The position numbers and the translations under genes are program-made. Below are positions 52,515 to 62,013 of a stretch of DNA of 64,000 nt, piece after piece; position 1 is the first letter of the stretch, and every line of letters begins with the position of its first letter. The stretch is from JARRNE01 sp963824085. Its GTDB lineage: Bacteria; Pseudomonadota; Gammaproteobacteria; Chromatiales; Chromatiaceae. The stretch is taken from positions 124,001-188,000 of the forward strand of contig CAWGNT010000024.1 in the NCBI GenBank assembly GCA_963824085.1, in the 5' to 3' direction. The notes beneath the pieces were generated by a model. The model did not search any database. It saw only the letters and a program-made list of their open reading frames with translations, and was not told where the DNA came from.

Positions 52515-52847
52515 ATGCCGATCGAAGTCAGTGGTAAGAGCCTTGAAACCGATGAAGAGGGCTACCTCGCCAACATCAACGAGTGGGTGCCCGGAGTTGC
52601 TGATGTGATGTCCAAGGAGGACGGCCTGGAGCTTACCGATGAGCACTGGGACATCATCAACTTCCTGCGCGAGTACTACGAGGAGTATCAGATTGCTCCC
52701 GCGGTGCGCGTCCTCACCAAGGCGGTGGGTAAGAAGCTCGGCAAAGACAAGGGCAACAGCAAATATCTCTATGGCCTGTTCCCCTACGGCCCTGCGAAGC
52801 AGGCCTGCCGTTACGCTGGTCTTCCGAAGCCGACCGGCTGCGTCTGA
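52515..52847 (+). CDS. dsrC: DsrC, sulfur-carrier protein
   Basis: 110 residues; AGAGGAG precedes the ATG. The C-terminal arm ends CRYAGLPKPTGCV, so both redox cysteines, Cys98 and Cys109, are present. DsrC receives sulfur from DsrEFH, delivers it to DsrAB and is recycled by DsrMK as the trisulfide. A hairpin follows the stop. Confidence 0.97.
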   Translation: MPIEVSGKSLETDEEGYLANINEWVPGVADVMSKEDGLELTDEHWDIINFLREYYEEYQIAPAVRVLTKAVGKKLGKDKGNSKYLYGLFPYGPAKQACRYAGLPKPTGCV

Positions 52848-52857
52848 ACGCGTAGCG

Positions 52858-52890
52858 AGCTGGGGGGCACGCGAGCGCTCCCCAGCTTTC
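52858..52890 (+). terminator. Hairpin after dsrC, attenuator-like
   Basis: Stem AGCTGGGG/CCCCAGCT around a 14-base loop, followed by TTTC. It lies 10 bases after the dsrC stop and 31 before dsrM. It could end part of the transcripts and protect the dsrC message, which needs to be abundant relative to the membrane complex. Confidence 0.65.
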
Positions 52891-52918
52891 CGACGGACCC
52901 ACTGAAGGTAGCGGAAAC

Positions 52919-53659
52919 ATGTCGTTGCTGACGGTTGTTTACGCCTCGCTGTTTTACTTCGCCACTGCGGTGCTGCTGGGCGGCGTGATCTACAAGGTTG
53001 TCCAGTACGCACGTACGCCAGCGCCCTTGAAGATCCCAACGACCCCGGCTCCCACGACGACGAGTGGCGTTGTCTTCCGAATGGCCCGAGAAGTCGTGCT
53101 CTTCGAGAGCCTGTTCAAGGGTAACAAGTGGACCTGGATCTTCGGCTGGATCTTCCATTTCGGCCTCTTCCTGGTGACGCTTCGCCACCTGCGCTACTTC
53201 ATCGACCCAGTCTGGCTACCGATCGAGCTGATACAGCCCTTCGGGATCTATGGCGGCATGGCGATGGTTGTTGGCCTGATTGGGCTCTGGGCGCGCCGCT
53301 TCTTGGTCGATCGCGTGCGCTATATCAGCGCGCCGTCGGACCACCTAATGCTTGGCCTGTTGGTGCTGATCGGCGTCAGCGGGCTGATGATGACGTTCGT
53401 CGTTCACACCGACATCGTATCGCTGAAGCAGTTCATCCGCGGGGTAGTTACATTCGATCTACACCCGCTGCCTGCGGACCCCGTGTTGATGCTGCACTTG
53501 CTGCTTGTCGCATCGCTCATGATCATATTCCCGTTCAGCAAGCTGCTGCACGCCCCCGGCCTGTTCTTCAGCCCTACCCGCAATCAGGTCGACAACCCGC
53601 GCGAGCAGCGGCACATCGCCGAGTGGGCGCGGAGCTTGGAGCAGCAAAAGGCTAAGTGA
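52919..53659 (+). CDS. dsrM: DsrM, membrane cytochrome b subunit
   Basis: 246 residues with five to six membrane helices, NarI-like. Histidines in IFHFGLFLVTLRHL and MTFVVHTDIV are candidate haem b ligands. It carries electrons between the quinone pool and DsrK at the inner membrane. A gap of 41 bases leads to dsrK. Confidence 0.95.
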   Translation: MSLLTVVYASLFYFATAVLLGGVIYKVVQYARTPAPLKIPTTPAPTTTSGVVFRMAREVVLFESLFKGNKWTWIFGWIFHFGLFLVTLRHLRYFIDPVWLPIELIQPFGIYGGMAMVVGLIGLWARRFLVDRVRYISAPSDHLMLGLLVLIGVSGLMMTFVVHTDIVSLKQFIRGVVTFDLHPLPADPVLMLHLLLVASLMIIFPFSKLLHAPGLFFSPTRNQVDNPREQRHIAEWARSLEQQKAK

Positions 53660-53700
53660 TCGGTTTTGCGGGCCACCGATGTCGCTGAAGAGGTCGAACC

Positions 53701-55233
53701 ATGGCAAAGGTTGATTTTGAAGTTCCCAAGCTGACGCAGTACGCCGAGATTCCGGCGGTGACGCCGGATACGATGTCTCACAGCAGCCCCTATATGGCTA
53801 AGCCGGAGTTCCAGCAGCAGCTTGGCTTTCCTGGTGAGCTGGTCGATGGCTGGCAGGAAAAGGCCATCTCCAAGATGGGAGATCTGCTCGGCAAATACCG
53901 CTCCCTGCCGGTCTACCTCGATTCCTGCGTAAAGTGCGGCTCGTGCACGGATAAGTGCCATTACTATCTCGGCACGAAGGATCCGAAGAACATGCCGGTG
54001 GGGCGCCAGGACCTGATGCGCAAGGTTTACCGCCGTTACTTCACTCTCGCTGGGAGGTACTTTCCGAAGCTCGTGGGCGCGGCAGATTTCACAAGAGAGG
54101 TGCTCGACGAGTGGTACAGCTACTTCCACCAGTGCTCTCAATGCCGCCGCTGCTCCGTATTCTGTCCCTACGGTATTGACACCGCCGAGATCTCCATGGC
54201 GGCGCGCGAGATCATGGACAGCATCGGGGTAGGTCAGAAGTACTGCAACGAGATCATCGGCAAGGTCTACAAGATCGGCAACAACCTCGGGCTGCCTGGC
54301 CCCGCCCTGGCGGATACCCTGGAAGGGTTGGAAGAGGACGTCTACGACGATACGGGTGTCAAGATCCGCTTCCCGCTGGACCAGGAGGGGGCGGAGATCT
54401 TAATGATCACGCCTTCCGCCGACTTTTTCGCGGAGCCCCACGTGGATGGCCTCATCGGCTACGGCAAGGTGTTCCATGAGGCAGGCGTGTCCTGGACGCT
54501 CAGCTCTTACGCCTCGGAGGCCGCCAACTTCGGGATGTTCATCGGCTCCTACGAGAACATGCGCCGGGTGGCACAGCGCATTCGGCAAGCGGCCATCGAC
54601 CTCAAGGTCAAGCGTATCGTGTTCGGCGAGTGCGGTCATGCCTGGCGCGTCGCTTACAGCTTCCTCAACACACTGGCGGGACCATGGGACTTCCTCGACC
54701 CGCGCTATCCGGTGCCGCAGCACATCTGCGAGCTTACCTATGGCCTCATGAATGAGGGCAAGCTGAAGCTCGACAAGTCGCAGAACGACGACAAGGTTCT
54801 CACCTACCACGACTCCTGCAATGTGGCGCGCGCCTCGCGCATGGGCGATAAGCCCGGCGGACAGTTCGATATCCCTCGCGCGATCATCAGGGCCACCTGC
54901 AACCACTTCTATGACATGGACGAGGAGACCATCCGCGAGCGTACCTTCTGTTGCGGCGGTGGCGGCGGACTGCTCACCGACGACCTGATGGAGGTGCGGG
55001 TGAAGGGCGCCAAGCCGCGTGTGGAGGCCCTCAACAATGTGATGGAGGAAAAGGGTGTGACGCACATGGCGGCGATCTGCGCCATCTGCAAGACCCAGTT
55101 CGTCAAGGTCCTGCCCTTTTACGGCATGGAGATGGACCAGATCGTGAGCGTGCACGAGCTAGTGTCCAACGCGATCATCCTGACCCCTGGGGAAGACGAC
55201 GAAGAGGGCGAGGACGCGGACGAGGCCGCCTGA
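53701..55233 (+). CDS. dsrK: DsrK, HdrD-like iron-sulfur catalytic subunit
   Basis: 510 residues. Two ferredoxin-type clusters (CVKCGSCTDKC and CSQCRRCSVFC) are followed by a C-terminal CCG-type domain with TFCCGGGGGL, where heterodisulfide-reductase-like chemistry on the DsrC trisulfide is expected. Associates with DsrM on the cytoplasmic side. The C terminus is a short acidic tail (EDDEEGEDADE). Confidence 0.96.
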   Translation: MAKVDFEVPKLTQYAEIPAVTPDTMSHSSPYMAKPEFQQQLGFPGELVDGWQEKAISKMGDLLGKYRSLPVYLDSCVKCGSCTDKCHYYLGTKDPKNMPVGRQDLMRKVYRRYFTLAGRYFPKLVGAADFTREVLDEWYSYFHQCSQCRRCSVFCPYGIDTAEISMAAREIMDSIGVGQKYCNEIIGKVYKIGNNLGLPGPALADTLEGLEEDVYDDTGVKIRFPLDQEGAEILMITPSADFFAEPHVDGLIGYGKVFHEAGVSWTLSSYASEAANFGMFIGSYENMRRVAQRIRQAAIDLKVKRIVFGECGHAWRVAYSFLNTLAGPWDFLDPRYPVPQHICELTYGLMNEGKLKLDKSQNDDKVLTYHDSCNVARASRMGDKPGGQFDIPRAIIRATCNHFYDMDEETIRERTFCCGGGGGLLTDDLMEVRVKGAKPRVEALNNVMEEKGVTHMAAICAICKTQFVKVLPFYGMEMDQIVSVHELVSNAIILTPGEDDEEGEDADEAA

Positions 55234-55332
55234 TGCCGGGCAATGCTTCCACTAAGGGCCCAGCGCCGCTGCGCGGGCTGCGGACAGATTAAACACCAGA
55301 CGCACAGGTTTTAACGGATAGGAGAGTGATCA

Positions 55333-57294
55333 ATGGCAACTCCTCGCGATGAAATGAGCACCAAGCTTTCCTGGCGCCGGTTCGAAGACGGCGACCAAGT
55401 GTGGGAAAAGCTTACGGATAAGATTTTTGCTCAGGACACCTCTCACAAGTGCCCAACCTACGTGCACAAGACCCCGCCGTGCCAGGGCAGCTGCCCGTCC
55501 GGGGAGGATATTCGCGGGTGGCTCGCTATCGTGCGTCAAACGGAGAAGCCGCCGGTTGGGATGGACTGGCACGAGTACGCCTTCCGGCGCTCGACTGATG
55601 CCAATCCCTTTCCCTCCATGATGGGGCGAGTGTGCCCTGCGCCCTGCCAAGACGGCTGCAACCGCAACGAGGTCGAGGATTTCGTCGGCATCAACGCGGT
55701 GGAGCAGTACATCGGGGACACCGCAATCGCCAACGGCTACACGTTCGAGCCCGGCCCCGATACGGGAAAGAAGGTTGCCATCGTCGGCGGCGGTCCCGCT
55801 GGCTTGGCTGCGGCCTACCAGCTGCGGCGCAAGGGCCACGCCTGCACCATCTTCGAGGCCAACGATGGACTCGGCGGCATGTTCCGCTTCGGCATCCCGG
55901 GCTACCGCGTGCCGCGCGACAAGCTAGATGCGGAGATCCAGCGCATCCTGGACATGGGCCAGGTCGAGTGCCGTTTCAACGTGAAGGTAGGCGTGGACGT
56001 CAAGGTCGAAGACCTGGAGAAGGACTTCGACGCCATACTCTGGGCCATCGGCTGTCAATCCGGCCGCGGCCTGCCGGTGGCAGGCTGGGAGGGTACACCC
56101 AATTGCGTCTCCGGCGTCGCCTTCCTCAAGGCATTCAACGAGGGCCGCATGAAGGTGACCGCCGAGAAGGTGGTGTGCGTCGGTGGTGGTGACACGTCCA
56201 TCGACGTTGTCTCGGTCGCGCGACGACTTGGTCACATCACCAAGGAAGGCCAGAAGGACCTCCCCGAGATGGTTATCCACGACGGCTACGTGGCGCACGA
56301 TGCCGCCGCCAGTGCCGCTGCCCAGGGCGCCGATGTGACGCTAACCTCGCTGTTCCCGCGCGACAAGATGACCGCTTCCGAGCATGAGGTGCACGACGCC
56401 TTGACCGAGGGCGTAACAGTTTACGACGGCGTCATGCCGGTGGAGCTCGTCAAGGGGGCCGATGGCCGCGCCACGGCTCTCAAGGTCGCCGACTGTGTGA
56501 TGAAGGATGGCCGCCCGACCCCTGTCGAAGGAACAGAGCGGGTCCTCGAAGCGGACCTAATTGTGGCAGCTATCGGACAGGGCGGCGACCTGGCGGGCCT
56601 GGAGGCCCTCGATAACGGGCGGGGTCTGATGAACGCGGACAAGTTTTACCAGGTGCCGGATAAGGCCGGTCACTTTGTGGCGGGCGACATCATCCGCCCC
56701 CACCTGCTGACGACCGCGATCGGTCAGGCGTCGATCGCCGCCGACTCGATCGATGAGTACCTAAGGCAGGAAGAGCACAAGCGCCGCCCCAAGGTCGACG
56801 TCCATCACTTCGACCTGCTGCGCAAGATGGAGGAGGCGCGACTCGCACCCGAGCGGTTCGACGCCGAGGCGCGCGGGGACATGCGCGGGACCTCCGACGG
56901 GAACTGGGCGATCCACAACTATGAGGACCGCTCCGGGGCGGAGATTATCCCCCACGACGAGCTGTTCCTCGGCCACTTCGCCTTTCATGCGCGCAATCAC
57001 CGTAAGGAAGAGGTGCCGACGGCGGAAGAGGTGCTCGGTCACTTCAAGGAGCGCGTCATCGGTCTGTCGGAGGCTGAGGCCATCGACGAGGGCAAGCGCT
57101 GCATGAGCTGCGGCATGTGCTTCGAGTGCGACAACTGCGTCATTTACTGTCCTCAGACGGCGGTGTATCGCGTCGACAAGAACAGCCGCACTACCGGGCG
57201 CTATGTGGCGACCGACTACGCCAAGTGCATCGGCTGCCACATCTGCGCCGACGTATGCCCGACCGGCTACATCAAGATGGGGTTGGGTGAGTAA
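55333..57294 (+). CDS. dsrL: DsrL, NAD(P)H:acceptor oxidoreductase
   Basis: 653 residues. An N-terminal Cys-rich segment (TPPCQGSCPSGEDI, CPAPCQDGCNR) resembles the glutamate-synthase small subunit. An FAD Rossmann motif, VAIVGGGPAGLAAAYQ, is followed by an NAD(P) Rossmann, VVCVGGGDTSIDV. The C-terminal ferredoxin has CMSCGMCFECDNC and CIGCHICADVC. The C-terminal ferredoxin is typical of DsrL-1 of sulfur oxidisers. It pairs with DsrAB and passes electrons to NAD(P)+. A 99-base gap precedes it. Confidence 0.96.
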   Translation: MATPRDEMSTKLSWRRFEDGDQVWEKLTDKIFAQDTSHKCPTYVHKTPPCQGSCPSGEDIRGWLAIVRQTEKPPVGMDWHEYAFRRSTDANPFPSMMGRVCPAPCQDGCNRNEVEDFVGINAVEQYIGDTAIANGYTFEPGPDTGKKVAIVGGGPAGLAAAYQLRRKGHACTIFEANDGLGGMFRFGIPGYRVPRDKLDAEIQRILDMGQVECRFNVKVGVDVKVEDLEKDFDAILWAIGCQSGRGLPVAGWEGTPNCVSGVAFLKAFNEGRMKVTAEKVVCVGGGDTSIDVVSVARRLGHITKEGQKDLPEMVIHDGYVAHDAAASAAAQGADVTLTSLFPRDKMTASEHEVHDALTEGVTVYDGVMPVELVKGADGRATALKVADCVMKDGRPTPVEGTERVLEADLIVAAIGQGGDLAGLEALDNGRGLMNADKFYQVPDKAGHFVAGDIIRPHLLTTAIGQASIAADSIDEYLRQEEHKRRPKVDVHHFDLLRKMEEARLAPERFDAEARGDMRGTSDGNWAIHNYEDRSGAEIIPHDELFLGHFAFHARNHRKEEVPTAEEVLGHFKERVIGLSEAEAIDEGKRCMSCGMCFECDNCVIYCPQTAVYRVDKNSRTTGRYVATDYAKCIGCHICADVCPTGYIKMGLGE

Positions 57295-57306
57295 CTAAGT
57301 CCGGAG

Positions 57307-57819
57307 ATGCCGATGGCAAATGCCGTAGTTACGGGCAGTCTCCTCTCTGTCGGTCTCGCCGGGGCGCTGTGCGCCCTGGCGGCCCAGGCCGCCGAGGGCT
57401 CGCATGTAGTCCCCGGATCACGAGCTGCCTCTTTGGAGCACTGCGTGGCACCCACGCCCTTCATGCGCCGCAACCACATGGAGCTGATCTTGCATCAGCG
57501 CGATGTCACGGTGCACACGGGGGTTCGGTCGCCCAAGTATGGCCTTGACGACTGCGTGGCCTGTCACGTCAGCTACACGGCTGAAGACAAGCCGGTTCCT
57601 GTCAACGCCGAAGACCAGTTTTGCGACTCCTGCCATGAGTACGCAGCCGTCGAGCTGACTTGCTTCCAGTGCCACGCGACTGTGCCCGTACCCGAGCCGA
57701 AGACCACTGCGTCGGCGGAGTCCGCAACCGGTTTGGCGCGCGGCACCTCTTCCGGCTCCCTTGCGCTAAGCGGGTCCGTGCTGCGCCCTGAGACACGGGA
57801 AGAGGGCAACCGACCATGA
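57307..57819 (+). CDS. dsrJ: DsrJ, periplasmic trihaem cytochrome c
   Basis: 170 residues with an uncleaved signal-anchor-like N terminus. Three haem motifs are seen: CVACH (83-87), CDSCH (106-110) and CFQCH (119-123). Cys46 in LEHCVAPT matches the unusual Cys haem ligand reported in DsrJ. It overlaps dsrO by four bases. Faces the periplasm in DsrMKJOP. Confidence 0.95.
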   Translation: MPMANAVVTGSLLSVGLAGALCALAAQAAEGSHVVPGSRAASLEHCVAPTPFMRRNHMELILHQRDVTVHTGVRSPKYGLDDCVACHVSYTAEDKPVPVNAEDQFCDSCHEYAAVELTCFQCHATVPVPEPKTTASAESATGLARGTSSGSLALSGSVLRPETREEGNRP

Positions 57820-58592
57820 ATGAAACCAGCGAGAGAATCGACGGCGAACGGCGCGCCTTCATCGGAACTGCGGCGGGCGTTGCGGCGGCCACGGTCGCCC
57901 CGGGCGTCTTGCTCTATACGGTGGCCGGGGCCGAGCCGCGCTCCGAGCCAGTTACCAGCGCGGTGCGCTGGGGCATGCTCATCGACACGGCCAAGTGCGC
58001 GGACGGATGCACCGCCTGTGTGACGGCGTGCGATCAAGAAAACGGCCTCGATCTTCAGGAGAAGCCGGACGGTGAGAGCGAGGACAAGTGGGAGCAGCAG
58101 AAGTCGGTCTGGATCCGCAAGGTTCGGGTCCGCGACAACTTGACTGCCCGTGTCAGCAACCTCCCGCTGATGTGTCAGCACTGCGAGCATCCTCCATGCG
58201 TGGACGTCTGCCCGACCGGCGCCTCCTTCAAGCGAGCCGACGGGATCGTACTGGTGGATCGACACATCTGTATCGGCTGCCGCTACTGCATGATGGCCTG
58301 TCCGTACAAGGCCCGCTCCTTCATCCACGAGCGGGTGGAATCGAAGCTGACGATCGTGCCCCGGGGTAAGGGTTGCGTGGAGAGCTGCACCCTTTGCGTG
58401 CAGCGTCGCGACTATGGCGAGGCATCCACGGCCTGTGCGGACGCGTGTGCCCGCGAGGGTCACAACGCGATCGTGTTCGGTGACCTGAAGGACCCCGAGA
58501 GTCCGTTGAGCAAGCTGCTCGCGAGTATGCCGACCCGGCAGATTCGCGAGGACCTGGCCCTCAATACGGGCGTTCGCTACTCGAATGTCTGA
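57816..58592 (+). CDS. dsrO: DsrO, periplasmic iron-sulfur protein
   Basis: 258 residues. A twin-arginine signal (ERRAFIGTAAGVAAA) directs Tat export. Several CxxCxxC ferredoxin motifs follow: CADGCTACVTAC, CQHCEHPPC, CIGCRYCMMAC and CTLCVQRRD. It passes electrons between DsrJ and DsrP. Confidence 0.96.
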   Translation: MNETSERIDGERRAFIGTAAGVAAATVAPGVLLYTVAGAEPRSEPVTSAVRWGMLIDTAKCADGCTACVTACDQENGLDLQEKPDGESEDKWEQQKSVWIRKVRVRDNLTARVSNLPLMCQHCEHPPCVDVCPTGASFKRADGIVLVDRHICIGCRYCMMACPYKARSFIHERVESKLTIVPRGKGCVESCTLCVQRRDYGEASTACADACAREGHNAIVFGDLKDPESPLSKLLASMPTRQIREDLALNTGVRYSNV

Positions 58593-58612
58593 CGCCGGCG
58601 GGAGTGGTTGAC

Positions 58613-59839
58613 ATGAAGAGAATCGTTTATCGGGAATGGAGAATCACCCCGCAGAGATACTGGGGGCTTCTCGCGGTATTGGCGGCCGTCGCCGGCATCG
58701 GCGGCCTCGCCGCGCTCTACATGGAGCACCAGGGACACTGGGTGACCGGCATGACCAATCAGGTGGTGTGGGGTACTCCGCACATCTTTGCCGTGTTCCT
58801 GATCGTGGCCGCCTCGGGGGCGTTGAACGTTGCCTCCATAGGAACCGTGTTCGGCAAGACCATGTACAAGCCTCTCGGCCGTTTGTCTGGCTTGCTTGCC
58901 GTGGCGCTGCTAGCCGGGGGGCTGCTGGTGCTGGTGCTCGATCTCGGCCGGCCCGACCGCCTGATCGTCGCCATGACCACCTATAACTTCCGGTCGATCT
59001 TCGCCTGGAACATCTTCCTCTACACGGGCTTCATGGCCGTCGTGATCGCGTATCTTTGGACCATGGCGGAGCGTATGGGGAATCCCTACAGCAAGCACGT
59101 CGGGTTCTTCGCATTCGTGTGGCGTCTGCTCCTCACCACAGGTACCGGCTCTATCTTCGGATTCTTGGTCGCGCGCCAGGCCTACGACACGGCGATTCTC
59201 GCTCCCATGTTTATCGCCATGTCGTTCAGCTTCGGCCTCGCCATTTTCATGCTGGTGCTCATGTTCGCCTTCGAGGAGGACGGACGCCCCATCGGTGAGG
59301 CCCTCCTGTCCCGCCTGAAAAATCTGCTCGCCGTGTTCATTGGTGGGGTTTTGTTCTTTACCTTCGTCTATTTCATCACCAAGCTCTACGGGGCGAAGAA
59401 CTACGACCTGGTGTCCTTCTATCTGCTCAACGGCGGCACCTACACCTTCGTGTTCTGGGTGGGTTGGATTCTCGCCGGAAGCCTGGTGCCCCTCGGCATC
59501 ATCTTCCACCCGGTGCGCGGCAAGGAGCGGAGCTGGCTAGCGTCCGCTTGCGGCCTGGTCATCCTCGGGGGATTCGCCAGCATGTATGTGATCATCATCG
59601 GTGGCCAGGCTTATCCGATGCAGCTCTTCCCGGACCAAACGATCATCGCCTCCGGCTTCTTCGATGGGGTTGGCGGCGCGCCTGCCCACTACGCCCCGAG
59701 CTTGCCCGAGTTGCTGTTGGGCCTCGGCGGAGTGGCGGTTGCCATGCTGATCACGGCGGTGGGGGTGCGAATGCTTCAATTCCTTCCCGAGTCGCTGGAC
59801 GACCAAACGGTCGATCCTCACGCCGTGGCGAAGGCCTAA
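58613..59839 (+). CDS. dsrP: DsrP, NrfD-like membrane subunit
   Basis: 408 residues with about ten membrane helices (for example IFAVFLIVAASGAL and FIGGVLFFTFVYFI). NrfD/PsrC-like quinone-interacting protein. The ATG at 58613 has GGGAG 8 bases upstream; a GTG at 58604 is an alternative. Last gene of the MKLJOP block. Confidence 0.95.
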   Translation: MKRIVYREWRITPQRYWGLLAVLAAVAGIGGLAALYMEHQGHWVTGMTNQVVWGTPHIFAVFLIVAASGALNVASIGTVFGKTMYKPLGRLSGLLAVALLAGGLLVLVLDLGRPDRLIVAMTTYNFRSIFAWNIFLYTGFMAVVIAYLWTMAERMGNPYSKHVGFFAFVWRLLLTTGTGSIFGFLVARQAYDTAILAPMFIAMSFSFGLAIFMLVLMFAFEEDGRPIGEALLSRLKNLLAVFIGGVLFFTFVYFITKLYGAKNYDLVSFYLLNGGTYTFVFWVGWILAGSLVPLGIIFHPVRGKERSWLASACGLVILGGFASMYVIIIGGQAYPMQLFPDQTIIASGFFDGVGGAPAHYAPSLPELLLGLGGVAVAMLITAVGVRMLQFLPESLDDQTVDPHAVAKA

Positions 59840-59877
59840 TCGGGCGGCGTCACTCGCCCCCATAGGGCGGCTCTCTG

Positions 59878-61287
59878 ATGCCGCCCTATCCAATTGCTGC
59901 GCTTCAAGCCATGGCGCACGTCTATATCTCTGCCGCCCACAAATCTTCCGGAAAGACGACTATTTCCCTGGGGCTCTGCCGGGAGCTGAGGAGGCTCGGC
60001 AATCGAGTTCAGCCCTTCAAGAAGGGCCCAGACTACATCGACCCACTGTGGCTCTCGCAGGCCGCCGGGCGCGACTGTTTCAACCTCGACTTCAATACCA
60101 TGGGGCAGGATGAGATCCGCGCCGGGTTTGCCCGTTCGCTCGCCGACGCCGACGTCGGGCTCATCGAGGGGAATCTGGGGCTCTTCGATGCAGTTGATCT
60201 CTTGGGCAGCAACTCAAACGCGGGGCTCGCCAAGTTGCTCGATGCCCCTGTTGTCCTGGTGGTGGACGTGCAGGGAATGACGCGGGGAGTGGCACCCCTG
60301 CTCTTGGGTTATCTGGCCTTCGATCCGGCCGTCAACGTTGCGGGCGTTATCCTGAACAAGGTGGGTGGGTCACGCCACGAGACCAACCTGCGTCGAGTGG
60401 TGGAGCATTACACAGACCTGCCTGTGTTGGGTGTCGTCCACCGGGCGGCCGGGATGCAGATCAGTGAACGCCACCTTGGGCTGATGCCGAGCAACGAAGC
60501 CGAGGGTGCAGAGGCCCAGATCGAGCGCATTCGGGGCCTTGTTGCGGCTCAGGTCGACACCGATCGCCTTCTCGCCATCGCCGCATCGGTCCCTATGCCA
60601 GCAGCGCCGAGGGTGCCTACCGTGACCAAGGCGATGGGGACAGATCCAGTGCGAATCGGGGTCGCGCGGGACGATGCCTTCGGCTTCTACTACTCGGACG
60701 ACCTCGCCGCGATGCGGTGCGCTGGCGCAGAGCTAGTGGATTTCAGCCCCGTACACGATTGCGAGCTGCCTCCGGTGGACGGGTTGCTCATCGGTGGCGG
60801 TTTCCCGGAGTTTCGGATGCGGGAGCTGGAAGAGAACCACCGTATGCGTGCCGCCATCCGCGACTTTGTGGAGTCCGGCGGACCCGCGTACGCGGAATGC
60901 GGCGGGCTCATGTACCTGTGCAACGGCTTGCGCTGGGGGGCGGAACGCCGCGCCATGTGCGGCGTGCTCTCAGCGGACGTAGAGATGCACGAGCGGCCCC
61001 AGGGCAGAGGCTACGTGCGGTTAAGGGAGACCCCGGCATTCCCTTGGCCGTCGGCCCAGCCGGTGCCGGCAGAGATCCGTGCCCATGAGTTTCACCACTC
61101 GGCCGTGGTGGCGCCGGACCCGGATTGGGTCTATGGCTTCGAGGTCTTGCGTGGTGCAGGTGTCGACGGCAAGCATGACGCGATCCTGTACCGGAACCTG
61201 GTGGCCGCATACAGCCATCTGCGGGATGTCGGCGGGGTGGGGTGGACACGGCGCTTCGTTGATCACGTGCGGGCGTGCCGGGGCTGA
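59878..61287 (+). CDS. dsrN: DsrN, sirohaem amidase (CobB/CbiA family)
   Basis: 469 residues. The N-terminal ATP-binding part has SSGKTTISLGLCRELRRLG and FKKGPDYIDPLWLSQ; the C-terminal glutamine amidotransferase has GGFPEFRM and AECGGLMYL. In sulfur oxidisers DsrN makes the amide form of sirohaem used by DsrAB. An internal ATG at 59911 is possible, but AGGG precedes the first. Confidence 0.93.
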   Translation: MPPYPIAALQAMAHVYISAAHKSSGKTTISLGLCRELRRLGNRVQPFKKGPDYIDPLWLSQAAGRDCFNLDFNTMGQDEIRAGFARSLADADVGLIEGNLGLFDAVDLLGSNSNAGLAKLLDAPVVLVVDVQGMTRGVAPLLLGYLAFDPAVNVAGVILNKVGGSRHETNLRRVVEHYTDLPVLGVVHRAAGMQISERHLGLMPSNEAEGAEAQIERIRGLVAAQVDTDRLLAIAASVPMPAAPRVPTVTKAMGTDPVRIGVARDDAFGFYYSDDLAAMRCAGAELVDFSPVHDCELPPVDGLLIGGGFPEFRMRELEENHRMRAAIRDFVESGGPAYAECGGLMYLCNGLRWGAERRAMCGVLSADVEMHERPQGRGYVRLRETPAFPWPSAQPVPAEIRAHEFHHSAVVAPDPDWVYGFEVLRGAGVDGKHDAILYRNLVAAYSHLRDVGGVGWTRRFVDHVRACRG

Positions 61288-61463
61288 TAGCGATCGCCTT
61301 CATGCCGTCGAGACCCTGGGCGCGCTGCTGGGGGGTGGGTGCAGCCGAGCTGCAACGTCCGGCGCACCGGCCATGCGGGTTGCCGCAGGCGCCCGCTTTG
61401 CGCAAACTAGAAGGGTTGTATTGATGTGTAGACCAGATTTTGCTGTGGGAAGGGCGTGCACGC

Positions 61464-61778
61464 ATGTTTAAAGTGACTGCAGCCGCCGCCGACCAAGTGG
61501 TCAAGGCGGCCAAGCAGGGTGGGACGGAAGGCCTGTCGTTACGGCTCGCGGCCTTTCAAAAGCCCGACGGATCGATCGACTATCGAATGGGGTTCGATGA
61601 TGCCACAGAGGACGACATCCGGTTCGCCACCGCGGGCGTCGACATCGTCGTGACCCCGGAGTCCGTCCCGCTGCTCGATCAAGCCACGATGGACTTCGTC
61701 GAGATCGAGCCGGGTCAGTACCACTTCATCTTCCTAAATCCGAAGGACCCGAGCTACAAGCCGCCGACGGAGGGTTGA
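61464..61778 (+). CDS. dsrR: DsrR, A-type scaffold-like protein without cysteines
   Basis: 104 residues with an IscA/SufA fold (SLRLAAFQKPDGSIDYRMGF, IVVTPESVPLL). No Cys residue occurs anywhere, as in Allochromatium DsrR, so it does not carry a cluster in the IscA way. It is required for normal dsr expression at a post-transcriptional level in that species. The ATG at 61464 is chosen; the region 61288-61463 shows no gene. Confidence 0.93.
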   Translation: MFKVTAAAADQVVKAAKQGGTEGLSLRLAAFQKPDGSIDYRMGFDDATEDDIRFATAGVDIVVTPESVPLLDQATMDFVEIEPGQYHFIFLNPKDPSYKPPTEG

Positions 61779-62013
61779 GGGTGCGCCGCCGCGGCGCGCC
61801 ATAGAGCTGCGCGCCGTGTCGGCCTGATCGGTTGCGGCTTGCGGGGCGTGTTCGGGCGGCGACTCGGATAGCGTCGAGAGCTTCGGCGTTTCCGGCGGCC
61901 GTTGCTAAGAGCTCGTCGGTCGCCGTCTGGTCCTTTGGTCTCGTCGAGCCCGGGCTTGAGCGGGCCCGGCAGACGTCTCACGTCCGAGGGCCTTCGGAGT
62001 AGGTTTTGATGCA

